Shown here: positions 16,192-25,675 of the stretch, piece by piece | How positions within the stretch are numbered: the stretch's first letter is position 1 | Layout: each line of letters starts with the position of its first letter | Program-made: the position numbers and the translations under genes | Notes under the pieces: model-generated | Database searches by the model: none | What the model saw: only the letters and a program-made list of their open reading frames with translations | What the model was told of the DNA's origin: nothing | Origin: VBDM01 sp964430565 | Lineage (GTDB): Bacteria; Pseudomonadota; Gammaproteobacteria; Burkholderiales; SG8-39 | Direction: 5' to 3' | Length of the DNA stretch: 64,000 bases | Assembly (NCBI GenBank): GCA_964430565.1 | Contig: CAYSFD010000028.1 | Span: forward strand, 62,001-126,000

Positions 16192-18561
16192 ATGAGCGAA
16201 CCCAGAACCGACGCCAAGATCTGCGGCATGGGCCATTCGATGAAGCGCAAGGAAGATCCGCGCTTCATCCGCGGCCAGGGCCGGTACATCGACGATCACG
16301 TGCTGCCCGGAATGCTGTACATGGACATCGTCAGAAGCCCGTACGCGCACGCCAAGATCAAGAAGATCGACACCTCGAAAGCGCTGAAGATCCCCGGCGT
16401 GCTCGCGGTGATCGATGGGCCGACGCTCGCCAAGTACAACCTGCACTGGATGCCGACCCTCTCCTCGGACACGCAGATGGTGCTGCCGATCGACGAGGTG
16501 ATGTACCAGGCGCAGGAAGTGTGCGCGGTGATCGCCACCGAGCGCTACATCGCCGCCGACGGCGTCGAAGCGGTCGAGGTCGAATACGAGCCGCTTCCGG
16601 TCATGGTCGATCCGTTCAAGTCGCTCGCCCCCGGGGCGCCGATTCTGCGCAAGGACAAGAAGGACAAGAAGGACAATCTCGCGTTCCACTGGGAGGCGGG
16701 CGACAAGGCGGACACCGACAAGGCGCTCGCTGCTTCCGACGTCGTCGTGAGCGAGAACATCTACCTCCCGCGCATCCACGTCGCCTCGATGGAAACCTGC
16801 GGCTGCATCGCCGATTTCGATACCGCGCAGGGGAAGCTCACCGTATACATGACCACCCAGGCGCCGCACGCGGTGCGCACCGTTCTCGCGTTGGTCGCCG
16901 GCCACGTCGGCCTGTCGGAGGAGAAGATCCGCATCGTGTCGCCGGACATCGGCGGCGGCTTCGGCGGCAAGGTGCCCGTCTACCCCGGCTACGTCATCGC
17001 GATCGCCGCCTCGGTCGTGATCGGCAAGCCGGTGAAGTGGATCGAAGACCGCATGGAGAACCTGCAGGCCGACTCCTTTGCGCGCGACTACCACATGAAG
17101 GTGGAGCTCGGGGCGAAGAAGGACGGCACCATGACCTCGCTGAAGATCAAGACGGTCGCGGACCACGGTTACACCAACGCCTCGGCCAATCCGTCGAAGT
17201 TCCCCGCGGGCCTCTTTTCCATCTGCACCGGCTCGTACGACCTGAAGCATGCCTTCTGCGAAGTCGATGCGGCCTACACGCACAAGCCGCCGGGGGGCGT
17301 CGCCTACCGGTGCTCGTTCCGCGTCACCGAGGCGGCGCACGCGATCGAGCGCGCCACCGACGCGCTCGCGCAGAAGCTGAACATGGACCCGGCCGAGCTG
17401 CGCATGAAGAATTTCATCAAGCCCGAGCAGTTCCCCTACAAGTCGGTGCTCGGCTGGGAGTACGACAGCGGGAACTACGCCGGAGCCCTGAAGAAGGCGA
17501 TGGACACCATCGGCTACGACGCGCTGCGCAAGGAACAGGCGGAGAAGCGCAAGAAGGGCGAGCTGATGGGTATCGGCATCTGCAGCTTCACCGAGATCGT
17601 CGGCGCCGGTCCGTCGAAGCAGTTCGACATCCTCGGCATCAAGATGTTCGACTCGGCCGAGATCCGTGTGCATCCGACGGGAAAAGCGATCGCGCGCTTC
17701 GGCACCAAGAGCCAGGGCCAGGGTCACGAGACGACCTACGCGCAGATCGTCGCCGAGGAGTTGGGCATTCCGGCGGCGCACGTGCAGGTGGAAGAGGGCG
17801 ACACCGACACCGCGCCCTATGGCCTGGGCACCTACGCCAGCCGCTCGACGCCGACCTCGGGCGCGGCCTGCGCACTCGCCGCGCGCAAGATCCGCGACAA
17901 GGCGAGGAAACTCGCCGCGCACTTGCTCGAAGTCAACGAGAACGACCTCGAGTGGGAACCCGGCAAGTTCTCCGTCAAGGGCGCGCCGCAGAAATCGAAG
18001 ACCATCCAGGAGTGTGCGTTCGCGGCCTACACCAATCATCCGCAAGGGATGGAAGCGGGGCTGGAGGCAACGCACTACTACGATCCGCCCAACCTCACCT
18101 TTCCCTTCGGCAGCTACATCTGCGTGGTGGACATCGACCGCGGCACGGGAGACGTCAAGGTGCGCCGCTTTGTCGCCATCGACGATTGCGGCAACATCAT
18201 CAACCCGATGATCGTGCAGGGGCAGATCCACGGCGGGCTCAACCAGGGGCTGGCCCCGGCGCTGTACGAGGAAATCAGCTACGACGAGGAGGGCAACATC
18301 TCCGGCGGCAGCTTTTTGGACTACTACGTGCCGACCTCGCTCGAATCGCCGAGCTGGGAGACCGGACACACCGTGACGCCTTCGCCGCACCATCCGTTCG
18401 GCGCGAAAGGCGTGGGCGAGTCAGCGACCGTAGGGGCGCCGCCGGCGATTGCGAACGCGGTGGTGGATGCTCTGCGGCACCTGGGCGTGACGCACCTCGA
18501 CATCCCGATCACGCCCGAGAAGGTGTGGCAGGTGTTGAAGAATAAGGGCGTGGCGGAGTAG
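16192..18561 (+). CDS. coxL: Form I aerobic CO dehydrogenase large (Mo-Cu) subunit
   Basis: A 789-residue molybdopterin subunit of the xanthine oxidase family. The active-site loop reads AYRCSFR with Cys374 as the copper-ligating residue. That AYxCSFR motif separates true (form I) CO dehydrogenases from form II enzymes, which have AYRGAGR. Other cofactor-binding stretches are GGGFGGK near 260 and GQGHETTYAQ near 510. The catalytic glutamate is in GVGESA (Glu743). AGGAGAG precedes the ATG. The enzyme oxidises CO to CO2 and feeds the respiratory chain, so the organism is probably a carboxydovore able to scavenge atmospheric CO; whether it can also fix carbon cannot be judged from this window. 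Confidence 0.95.
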   Translation: MSEPRTDAKICGMGHSMKRKEDPRFIRGQGRYIDDHVLPGMLYMDIVRSPYAHAKIKKIDTSKALKIPGVLAVIDGPTLAKYNLHWMPTLSSDTQMVLPIDEVMYQAQEVCAVIATERYIAADGVEAVEVEYEPLPVMVDPFKSLAPGAPILRKDKKDKKDNLAFHWEAGDKADTDKALAASDVVVSENIYLPRIHVASMETCGCIADFDTAQGKLTVYMTTQAPHAVRTVLALVAGHVGLSEEKIRIVSPDIGGGFGGKVPVYPGYVIAIAASVVIGKPVKWIEDRMENLQADSFARDYHMKVELGAKKDGTMTSLKIKTVADHGYTNASANPSKFPAGLFSICTGSYDLKHAFCEVDAAYTHKPPGGVAYRCSFRVTEAAHAIERATDALAQKLNMDPAELRMKNFIKPEQFPYKSVLGWEYDSGNYAGALKKAMDTIGYDALRKEQAEKRKKGELMGIGICSFTEIVGAGPSKQFDILGIKMFDSAEIRVHPTGKAIARFGTKSQGQGHETTYAQIVAEELGIPAAHVQVEEGDTDTAPYGLGTYASRSTPTSGAACALAARKIRDKARKLAAHLLEVNENDLEWEPGKFSVKGAPQKSKTIQECAFAAYTNHPQGMEAGLEATHYYDPPNLTFPFGSYICVVDIDRGTGDVKVRRFVAIDDCGNIINPMIVQGQIHGGLNQGLAPALYEEISYDEEGNISGGSFLDYYVPTSLESPSWETGHTVTPSPHHPFGAKGVGESATVGAPPAIANAVVDALRHLGVTHLDIPITPEKVWQVLKNKGVAE

Positions 18562-18666
18562 CGTCTAGCGGGGAGACTCGGATGGACGGATTCGGAAGGA
18601 AACGCCGGTTTGTGCTCGCCGGTGCTGCGGCAAGCATTGTCACATTCGGCAACCGGAGGAGAATCC

Positions 18667-19389
18667 ATGAAGTTCCACGATAAGGCCGCGCTCGTCCTGT
18701 CGGCCCTGCTATGCTTTTGCGCAGTGAATGCCATCGCCCAGGCGCCCGCCGCTGCGCCCCCCGCCGTTCCCGCAGACGTAACCCCGCTCTACGTGGTGAC
18801 CTACATCGAAGCGAGGCCGACCGCCAGGGACGAAGCCGCCGCGCTGCTGAAGTCCTATCGCGATGCGAGCCGCTCAATGGCCGGAAACATGCGCTCGGTG
18901 GTGGTGCGGAGCGTCATCCGGCCGGGGCAGTTCGTCGTCGCCGCCGCCTGGAAAGACAAAGCCGCGTGGGATGCCCACATGGCGGCTGCGGGCACGAAGG
19001 AGTTCCGCGACAAGCTCAACGCCCTGCGCAACGCGCCGGCCGACGACCGCTTTCACAACTCGCTCTCCGTCGGAGCCATGGACGTTCCTCAGGCCCCGGG
19101 CGCGGTCTATGGGGTGACCCACGTCGATGTCATTCCGCCGCGCCGGGAAGACGCCGTGGCTGCGCTGAAGGTCCTGGGCGAGGCGAGCCGCAACGCCGGC
19201 GGCAACGTCCGCTACGAGATCGTGCAGCAGACCAACCGTCCGAACCACTTCACGGTGTTCGAGATCTGGCGCTCGCGCGAGGCCTTCGACGCGAACGGCA
19301 TGTCCGCGCACCAGCGCGAGTTCCGCGACAAGCTCGCCGGGATGACCGGCGCGCTTTACGACGAACGTTTGTACGAAATTCTCAACTAA
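18667..19389 (+). CDS. Exported protein with two antibiotic biosynthesis monooxygenase-like domains
   Basis: A 240-residue protein with a signal peptide (MKFHDKAALVLSALLCF, ending AIAQ). It has two ABM-type ferredoxin-like repeats. The first is about residues 38-125 (LYVVTYIEARPTARDEAAALL...), the second about 138-235 (VYGVTHVDVIPPRREDAVAAL...). Each ends in the FRDKL-type helix. GGAGGAG precedes the ATG. Exported tandem ABM proteins have no settled substrate; small aromatic or haem-like molecules are the usual guess. It is followed at 10 bases by a cyclase-family gene, so the two are probably co-transcribed. Confidence 0.75.
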   Translation: MKFHDKAALVLSALLCFCAVNAIAQAPAAAPPAVPADVTPLYVVTYIEARPTARDEAAALLKSYRDASRSMAGNMRSVVVRSVIRPGQFVVAAAWKDKAAWDAHMAAAGTKEFRDKLNALRNAPADDRFHNSLSVGAMDVPQAPGAVYGVTHVDVIPPRREDAVAALKVLGEASRNAGGNVRYEIVQQTNRPNHFTVFEIWRSREAFDANGMSAHQREFRDKLAGMTGALYDERLYEILN

Positions 19390-19399
19390 GGAAAAACAC

Positions 19400-20353
19400 A
19401 TGAACCGCATCGCTATCGCAGCCGCAATCTCCCTGCTTTCCGTCCCTCTCGCCGCCGGCGCGCAAGGATGGAATGTGCCGCCTGAAAGCCAGCGCTGCCC
19501 TTCCAAATGGGGCGCGGGCGACGAGCGCGGTTCGGCCAACCACATGAAGAACCCCCAGACCGTGCTCCGCGGCGCGCGGCTCATCAAGACCGGCGAGGTG
19601 ATCGAGCTCGGCCACGTCCTGGGACCCAGCATGGCCTTCTTCGGCACGCGAATCTTCAACCTCCATACCAAGCGCACCTTCATGAATACCGGAAGGAACA
19701 CGCGCGGCAGCAACGAGGAGGTCGTGACCACCGAAATCGGACAGGTCGGCACACAGTTCGACGGCTTCGCGCACCAGACCCACGGCGATTCGCTGTACAA
19801 CTGCTTCAAGGTGAGCGAAACGGCGACGCGCGGCGGCTTCACCAAGCTCGGCGTGCAGAACGCGGGCACGTTCTTCGCGCGCGGCGTGATGATCGACGTC
19901 GCGGCGCTCAAAGGCGTGGAGATGCTCGGCGACACCTACGAAATCACGGTGGCCGATCTTGAGCAGGCGCTCTCGAGGCAGAAGCTGAAGCTGCAGCCCG
20001 GCGATGCCGTCATCATTCACACCGGCTGGGGGAAGCTGTACGGCAAGGACAACGCGCGCTTCGTGAAATCGACGCCGGGCGTAGGCGTCGCGGCGGCCGA
20101 ATGGATCGCCAAGCAGGATCCGCTGCTCGTCGGCTCGGACAACTGGCCGGTCGAAGTCTCGCCCAACCCCGACAAGGACCTGAGCCTGCCGGTGCACCAG
20201 ATCTTCCTGGTGGTGAACGGCATCCACATTCTCGAGAACCTGAAGCTCGACGAGCTGGCGGCCAAGCGCGTCTATGAGTTCGCGTTCACGATGCAGCCAT
20301 TGAAGATCCAGGGCGCGTCCGGTTCGACGGTGGCTCCGGCCGCGATTCGCTGA
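19400..20353 (+). CDS. Exported cyclase-family (kynurenine formamidase-like) hydrolase
   Basis: A 317-residue protein with a signal peptide ending AAGAQ. The body matches the cyclase/KynB-like family of metal-dependent hydrolases: SKWGAGDERGSANH near the N-terminus and GTQFDGFAHQTHGD in the middle. The family normally has a metal-binding GTHxD segment. Here the His is Gln (GTQFD), a pattern also seen in the larger secreted cyclase branch. The substrate is unknown. It shares one base with the following beta-barrel gene (TGATG). Confidence 0.75.
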   Translation: MNRIAIAAAISLLSVPLAAGAQGWNVPPESQRCPSKWGAGDERGSANHMKNPQTVLRGARLIKTGEVIELGHVLGPSMAFFGTRIFNLHTKRTFMNTGRNTRGSNEEVVTTEIGQVGTQFDGFAHQTHGDSLYNCFKVSETATRGGFTKLGVQNAGTFFARGVMIDVAALKGVEMLGDTYEITVADLEQALSRQKLKLQPGDAVIIHTGWGKLYGKDNARFVKSTPGVGVAAAEWIAKQDPLLVGSDNWPVEVSPNPDKDLSLPVHQIFLVVNGIHILENLKLDELAAKRVYEFAFTMQPLKIQGASGSTVAPAAIR

Positions 20354-20865
20354 TGACCAGGATCGGCGCCACGCTCGTCGCCGCCGTGCTCGCCATGGCG
20401 GCCGGCGCGCCGGTCGCGGCCGCCGATGTCGCCGGCGTATTCAGCCGGGGGCGCACCCATGTGGCGGTGGTCGGCGGCAGCGGCTATGCCTTCGATGAGA
20501 GCTACTTGGTTCTCGGTGTGGGCGCCAGCTATTATCTGGTGAACGGTCTCAACATCGGTCTGTACGCCGAATCCTGGACCGGGAGCGATCCTGGCATCTA
20601 CAAGGTCACGCCGTCGGTGCAATACGTGTTCTATCAGGTGCCGCGTGTGTCGCCCTACGTCGGCGTGTTCTATCGGCGCACCTACATCGACGACCTGCCA
20701 AACCTCGATTCGGCGGGCGGCCGCGCCGGCGCCTACCTCGCCACCGGGCGCAACGTCTTCGTGGGTGCCGGGGTCGTGTACGAGTCCTACCTCGATTGCA
20801 GCAAGACCACCTACAAGAGTTGCTCCGACACCTACCCTGAGCTCAGTATTACCTTCGCGTTCTGA
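20353..20865 (+). CDS. Small outer-membrane beta-barrel-like protein
   Basis: A 170-residue protein with a signal peptide ending VAAAD. Alternating hydrophobic/polar segments (YLVLGVGASYYLVNGLNIGLYAE and others) end in the aromatic terminal pattern LSITFAF expected of an outer-membrane barrel recognised by BamA. The start overlaps the cyclase stop. Two cysteines near the end (DCSKTTYKSC) could form a disulfide in an extracellular loop. No named family recognised. Confidence 0.65.
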   Translation: MTRIGATLVAAVLAMAAGAPVAAADVAGVFSRGRTHVAVVGGSGYAFDESYLVLGVGASYYLVNGLNIGLYAESWTGSDPGIYKVTPSVQYVFYQVPRVSPYVGVFYRRTYIDDLPNLDSAGGRAGAYLATGRNVFVGAGVVYESYLDCSKTTYKSCSDTYPELSITFAF

Positions 20866-20906
20866 GGCGCCCTGAAACATCGCAGGTTGATAGGAGGGTA
20901 TCTTTC

Positions 20907-21665
20907 ATGGCGTCGTCGATTCGTGCTTTGCCGGTTCTTTTGTTTGCATCGCTCCTTGCGTCGGTGCCCGCAGCGGCGCAGTCGCTTCGATTCGTGACCG
21001 AGGACTCGTACCCGTTCCAGTACCTCGAGAACAAGCAGCTCAAGGGCATGTCCGTCGAAATCGTATCCGAGATGGGCAAGCGCGCTGGTGTCAAGGTCGA
21101 GCACGAACTGCTTTCCTGGAAGGACGCCTACGATCGCGCGCAGCGCGACCGGGCCACATGCATCTACAGCACGGCACGGCTGGAGAATCGCGAGCGCATC
21201 TTTCGGTGGGTGGGGCCGATCGTGGAGAACCGCTGGGCTGCGTTCGGCAAGAAGGGGTTGAGCCCCAAGCCGGCCGGGCTCGATGACCTGCGCCGACTCA
21301 GGGTCGGCGTCGCGCAGGGGGACGCCAAGATCGAGTTTCTCGCCCAGAGTGGCATCGGCTCGGCCGTTGTCACGGTGACGGATGACGCGATCAACGCGCA
21401 GAAGCTCACCACCAACCATAACGAGTCCGGAAAGATCGACGTCTGGGTGACGGGTTATTACTCGGCGCTGAACGTGGCCGCGCAGACGGGCGTGAAAGAC
21501 GTCGAGCACCTTTTCACCTTCAACAGCTCGCCGAATTTCCTGGCGTGCAACTACGGCATGGACCAGGGGGTGCTGAAGAAGCTCTCGGCCGCGCTCGACG
21601 CAATGAAGAAGGACGGCAGCCACGGGAAGATCGTGGCGCGCTACCACCCTGCCGCGAAGAAGTAG
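20907..21665 (+). CDS. Periplasmic amino-acid-type solute-binding protein (SBP family 3)
   Basis: A 252-residue protein with a signal peptide ending AAAQ, then the family 3 binding-protein pattern (LRFVTEDSYPFQYLENKQLKG). The second lobe begins at LRVGVAQGDAKIEFL. No ABC permease or ATPase lies next to it, so it may be an orphan receptor or serve another locus. It is the fourth exported protein in a row in this stretch. Confidence 0.8.
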   Translation: MASSIRALPVLLFASLLASVPAAAQSLRFVTEDSYPFQYLENKQLKGMSVEIVSEMGKRAGVKVEHELLSWKDAYDRAQRDRATCIYSTARLENRERIFRWVGPIVENRWAAFGKKGLSPKPAGLDDLRRLRVGVAQGDAKIEFLAQSGIGSAVVTVTDDAINAQKLTTNHNESGKIDVWVTGYYSALNVAAQTGVKDVEHLFTFNSSPNFLACNYGMDQGVLKKLSAALDAMKKDGSHGKIVARYHPAAKK

Positions 21666-21723
21666 CCGCGTGTGCGGCCGCTACCTCGCCACCGGGCGCA
21701 ACGCCGCGATCGTATCCTGTTTC

Positions 21724-22881
21724 CTATCCCTGCTTTTCCCCGAGTCCGATGGAGCGCGAAATGAGCTCCTTCATGATCTCGTTCGTGCCGCCGTAGATGC
21801 GCTGCACGCGCGCGTCGACGTAGGCCTGCGAAATCGGGTACTCCCACATGTAGCCGTAGCCGCCGTGTAGCTGCACGCATTCGTCGATTATCCTGCCCTC
21901 CAGGTCGGTGACCCAGTACTTGGCCATCGACGCGGTCGCGGTGTCGAGCTTTTTCGCGAGCAGCAGGTCCATGCAGCGGTCGACGAACACGCGCGCCACC
22001 TGCGCCTCGGTCGCGAGCTCAGCGAGCTTGAAGCGCGTCGTCTGGAAGCTCGCCACCGTCTTGCCGAAAGCTTTCCTCTCGCGCACGTAGTCGATGGTCC
22101 ACCGGATCGCCGCCTCGGCCTTGGCGACCGCGGCGATCGCGATCTGCATGCGCTCCCACGGCAGCTCCTGCATGAGGTAGACGAAGCCGTTGTTCTCCTG
22201 CCCGATCAGGTTTTCAGACGGAACCTCGACGTTGTCGAAGAAGAGTTCGGCGGTGTCCTGGCCCTTCAGCCCCATCTTCTTCAGCCGTTTGCCCTTGGTG
22301 AAGCCCTTCATCGAAGTGTCCACGACGATGAGGCTCGTGCCTTTCGCGCCTTGCGTCGGATCGGTTTTCGCGACCACGATCACGAGGTCGCAGTTCCAGC
22401 CGTTGGTGATGAAGGTCTTGGACCCATTGACCACGTAGCGATCGCCTTTGCGGATCGCGCTCGTCTTGACACCCTGCAGGTCCGACCCCGCGCCCGGTTC
22501 GCTCATCGCGATCGCGCCTATCATCTCGCCCGAGGCCATCTTCGGCAGGTATTTCTTCCTCAGGACTTCGCTGCCGTAGTTCAGCAGGTACGGCGCGACG
22601 ATCTCCGAATGCAGCCCCCAGCCGAGCGAGGAGTTGTTGGCCCGCGCCTGCTCCTCGATCAGCACCATGCTGTAGAGCCGGTCGGCGCCGGCGCCGCCGT
22701 ATTCCTCGGGCATGCTCATGCAAAGAAAACCGTTCTTGCCGGCCTTTAGCCATACGTCGCGATCGACGTAGCCCTGCTCCTGCCACTTCTCGTCGTGGGG
22801 CTTGACCTCCTCCTCCATGAAGCGGCGCGCGCTGTCGCGGAAGGTTTCGTGCTCGGGGGAAAACAGGGTTCGCGGAATCAT
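21724..22881 (-). CDS. Acyl-CoA dehydrogenase
   Basis: A 385-residue FAD flavoenzyme of fatty-acid or branched-acid oxidation. It has the full family layout: helical N-terminal domain, the FAD/substrate signature AIAMSEPGAGSDLQ and FITNG, and the C-terminal helical domain with ERKAFGK and LHGGYGYMWEYP. The catalytic glutamate is in YGGTNEIM. The length is standard. It faces the solute-binding protein gene tail to tail. Its substrate chain cannot be told from sequence. Confidence 0.9.
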   Translation of the reverse strand: MIPRTLFSPEHETFRDSARRFMEEEVKPHDEKWQEQGYVDRDVWLKAGKNGFLCMSMPEEYGGAGADRLYSMVLIEEQARANNSSLGWGLHSEIVAPYLLNYGSEVLRKKYLPKMASGEMIGAIAMSEPGAGSDLQGVKTSAIRKGDRYVVNGSKTFITNGWNCDLVIVVAKTDPTQGAKGTSLIVVDTSMKGFTKGKRLKKMGLKGQDTAELFFDNVEVPSENLIGQENNGFVYLMQELPWERMQIAIAAVAKAEAAIRWTIDYVRERKAFGKTVASFQTTRFKLAELATEAQVARVFVDRCMDLLLAKKLDTATASMAKYWVTDLEGRIIDECVQLHGGYGYMWEYPISQAYVDARVQRIYGGTNEIMKELISRSIGLGEKQG

Positions 22882-22914
22882 GTGGAGAGTTTCTCGCTCA
22901 GAATTGACGGACGG

Positions 22915-24132
22915 TTACAGCGCCGGGCGCGGCGCGGGAGCGCGAATGACGGGACGTTCCTCGATGGGCAGATTGACCAGCGCGGCGAACACGCCGAGCG
23001 CGATCGAGATCAGCCACACCACCTGGTAGGAACCGGTGTGATCGAACAGATACCCGCCCAGCCACACTCCGATAAAGCTGCCGATCTGGTGGCTGAAGAA
23101 CACGAAACCCGACAGCGTCGACATGTAGGCGACGCCGAAGATGCCTGCGATCACGCCGTTGGTCAGCGGCACGGTGGACAGCCACAAGAGACCGATCGCT
23201 GCCGAAAAGAGATACACCGAAGCTTCGCTTACCGGAGTGAAGATGAAGAGCGCGATGACGATGCTGCGCGTGAAGTAGATCGAGGAGAGCAGGTATTTCT
23301 TGGTGTATCTGGCGCCGAGCGCTCCGGAGGCGAAGGAGCCGAAAATGTTGAACAAGCCCACCAGCGCAAGCGCGAACATTCCCACGTTAGCCGATAGACC
23401 CTTGTCCACCAGATACGCCGGGAAATGAATGGTGATGAACGCGAGTTGGAACCCGCACACGAAGTAGCCTGCGGTGAGCAGCAGAAAGCTCTTGTGCGCG
23501 AAGGCCTCGCGTACCGCCTCTCCGATGCTTTGCGTGAACGCGTTTGAGGTGTCCTTGCCGCGCTTTTCGACGAGCACGGTCGCGAGCGGCGCGATCAGGG
23601 CGGCGCTTACGGCCAGTATCAACAGGGCGTTGAACCAGCCGAATTGCGAGATCAACGTTCCGGTGTAGGGCAGCATTGCGAACTGTCCGAACGAGCCCGC
23701 TGCGCTTGAAAGGCCCAGCGCCATGCTGCGGCGCTCGGGCGGGAAGATGCGGCTAACCACGCCGAAGACGATGCTGAAGGTCGTGCAGCCCTGTGCAAGC
23801 CCGACGAACAGGCCTGTGGCCAGGCTGAACTGCCAGCCGGTCGTGGACATCGCCATCAGAACGAGGCCGACTGCGTAGAGCACCGCTCCCGCGACGAGGA
23901 CCCACGCGGCGCCTTTGCGGTCGGCGATCATGCCGAAAAACGGCTGCGAGGCGCCCCAAATGAGATTTTGCAGCGCCAGGGCGAACGCGAATGTCTCGCG
24001 GCTCCAGCCGAGGTCGAAGGTCATGGGCTGCAGGAACAGGCCAAATCCCTGCCGCGTTCCCATGGAGAGCGTCAGGATGGCGCCGCCGCAAAGAAGCACG
24101 ACGCCCGGTGTGCGCCAGTTTCTGCTATTCAT
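22915..24132 (-). CDS. Major facilitator superfamily transporter
   Basis: A 405-residue integral membrane protein with twelve predicted hydrophobic segments and the MFS loop motif between segments 2 and 3 (GMIADRKGAAWVL). The pattern around TLSMGTRQGFGLFLQPM resembles the oxalate/formate and monocarboxylate branch. It lies 33 bases upstream of the acyl-CoA dehydrogenase on the same strand, so the two may share a transcript and a substrate such as a carboxylic acid. Confidence 0.85.
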   Translation of the reverse strand: MNSRNWRTPGVVLLCGGAILTLSMGTRQGFGLFLQPMTFDLGWSRETFAFALALQNLIWGASQPFFGMIADRKGAAWVLVAGAVLYAVGLVLMAMSTTGWQFSLATGLFVGLAQGCTTFSIVFGVVSRIFPPERRSMALGLSSAAGSFGQFAMLPYTGTLISQFGWFNALLILAVSAALIAPLATVLVEKRGKDTSNAFTQSIGEAVREAFAHKSFLLLTAGYFVCGFQLAFITIHFPAYLVDKGLSANVGMFALALVGLFNIFGSFASGALGARYTKKYLLSSIYFTRSIVIALFIFTPVSEASVYLFSAAIGLLWLSTVPLTNGVIAGIFGVAYMSTLSGFVFFSHQIGSFIGVWLGGYLFDHTGSYQVVWLISIALGVFAALVNLPIEERPVIRAPAPRPAL

Positions 24133-24202
24133 CGAACGAGTTTTCCTTCAAAGGCTCCTGTCCCAGGCGGGATCATAACGCAAGCCTTAGGGTGAGACCC
24201 TG

Positions 24203-24991
24203 TTACGCGAGCAGCTGCGGCGCCGAGATGATCAGTCCTTGAGCGAAATCCACTTCGACCAGCCGCAGATGCTCCAGCACTTCGCGGCTCTCCACGTACT
24301 CCGCGATGGTCTTGATTCCCATGTCGTGGCACTTCCGGCTGATCGATTCGGCTTTTTCCGAAGCGGCAAGCGAGCGGCCGATGTCCTTCACGATGGCGTA
24401 GGTGAGCTTCACGAAATCCGGCTTGACGACCTTCAGGAAATTGAACGAGCCCTCGCTGCCGTCGAAGCCGGCCAGGGTGAAGCGGCAGCCGGCAGGCTTG
24501 AGTCGCGCCTGGATATTTTTCAGCGGGTCGGCGAGCAGCAGGGCGGTATCCCAGCCCAGTTCGAACGTGAAGGTCCCTTCAGTCAGTTTCGAGCTCTGGA
24601 TGTTCTTGATTACGAAGTCCGCAAACTTCGGCTCGCGCAGCGTGTCCTCTGAAAGGTTGATCCCGTTGGCGGGGACGGGCCAGTCGGGTTTCTTGGCGCG
24701 CGCCTCCTGAATCCAAGTCGCAAGGCGGCTCACTACCCAGCGGTCGACGTACGGCAGCAGCCGGTACTCCTGCAGCATGGGAAAAAACGTTCCGGGAGGA
24801 AGCAACTTCTCCTCTTCTTCCTTGAAACGGACCAGCACCTCCTGAAACGGACGCGCGCTCCCGGCGGTGAGTTGCACGATCTTCTGGGAGAAGAGGACGA
24901 AGCCGCCCGTCTTCAACGCCGAGACGAGCTTCTCGGTGATGTTCTTGCGTTCTGTGCTCTCGTCTTCCATCTGCAGGGTCATAGCGCGCAT
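24203..24991 (-). CDS. Degenerate EAL domain protein
   Basis: A 262-residue cytoplasmic protein that aligns by eye with the EAL c-di-GMP phosphodiesterase fold: EVLVRF for the EAL motif, NLSEDTL, FELGWD, VKPDFVKL, and TIAEYVES in place of the AEGVE loop. The key DDFGTG loop has become GFDGSEGS, and other metal ligands are changed. It is therefore probably catalytically inactive and may act as a c-di-GMP sensor or protein partner. An active-looking GGDEF-EAL enzyme is encoded 0.7 kb away on the other strand. The start could also be the ATG at 24982 or 24970. Confidence 0.7.
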   Translation of the reverse strand: MRAMTLQMEDESTERKNITEKLVSALKTGGFVLFSQKIVQLTAGSARPFQEVLVRFKEEEEKLLPPGTFFPMLQEYRLLPYVDRWVVSRLATWIQEARAKKPDWPVPANGINLSEDTLREPKFADFVIKNIQSSKLTEGTFTFELGWDTALLLADPLKNIQARLKPAGCRFTLAGFDGSEGSFNFLKVVKPDFVKLTYAIVKDIGRSLAASEKAESISRKCHDMGIKTIAEYVESREVLEHLRLVEVDFAQGLIISAPQLLA

Positions 24992-25392
24992 TAGGCACCC
25001 ATTCTGGAGTCTTTCCCGGGCAGGGAAAGACGCAAGAATTGTTCCCGAACAGGTGCTCCTTCCGGCAGCCTTTGGTCGATGCTAGATCCGCGCCGCTTCG
25101 CGCAGTGGCGCTTTCGCCGAGCCGCCGATTGCTCTATCAGCACAGGGCGCGACTGCGAGAGGTTGGAGGTGCGGGTCGCGAGTTTGATCGTCTTGGTTTC
25201 GCCAATCAGCGTAGCGAGGAAGATGAAACTGTTGGTGACGTTTTCACAGCGATCGGTGAGATGCTCGCCGACGAAGGCGTCATGGAAACCGAGTTTGTCT
25301 GCGAGGACCACCGCCTCGCGGTCCTCCTGCAACGTTTGCAGCGGGTCACGCTGCGGCGGATGCAGTGGCATCGTGAAATAACCGAGTCGCAT
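24991..25392 (-). pseudogene. N-terminal fragment of luciferase-like flavin monooxygenase
   Basis: The first hundred codons from 25392 (MRLGYFTMPLHPP, then LGFHDAFVGEHLTD and TKTIKLATRTSNL) are a good match to the N-terminal part of LLM-class flavin-dependent oxidoreductases. After PVLIEQSA the sequence no longer resembles the family, and the frame stops after 133 codons; the family is usually over 300 residues. The catalytic core is lost. It ends at the start of the degenerate EAL gene, so the deletion may have joined the two. Confidence 0.7.
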
Positions 25393-25675
25393 GAACGCAA
25401 TGTGCCGCACCGCAATACCGCCGTCAAATGCCGCTGTCATTCCTGTCCTAGGATGAGATAGAATCGCGCAGGCCCTTATTGAAAAAAAAGGAGCGTTGGG
25501 CCATCACCGAAGCCTTAGTAACCACAAATCGGCCGGCGGTGCGAGCACTCCATCGCCCGCGGTGTTCGTTCGGTGATGCGCATGAGGGGCGGCAAAGTCT
25601 CGGCCTTCAAGGGAGCGGCTCTTGCTTCGGACTTTGCCGCTCGCGGCAAGCCGCTCAGGTTCCGCCGAACTCGCG

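Noticed and set aside
16117..18393. 758-codon minus-strand frame opposite coxL
   Set aside because: Pure shadow of coxL; composition is unusual and no motif is present, while coxL has all catalytic residues.
20734..21706. Shared 22-base string CTACCTCGCCACCGGGCGCAAC at about 20735 and 21682
   Set aside because: The first copy encodes part of the beta-barrel protein and the second lies in a gap; no extended similarity, so chance or a minor duplication without visible meaning.
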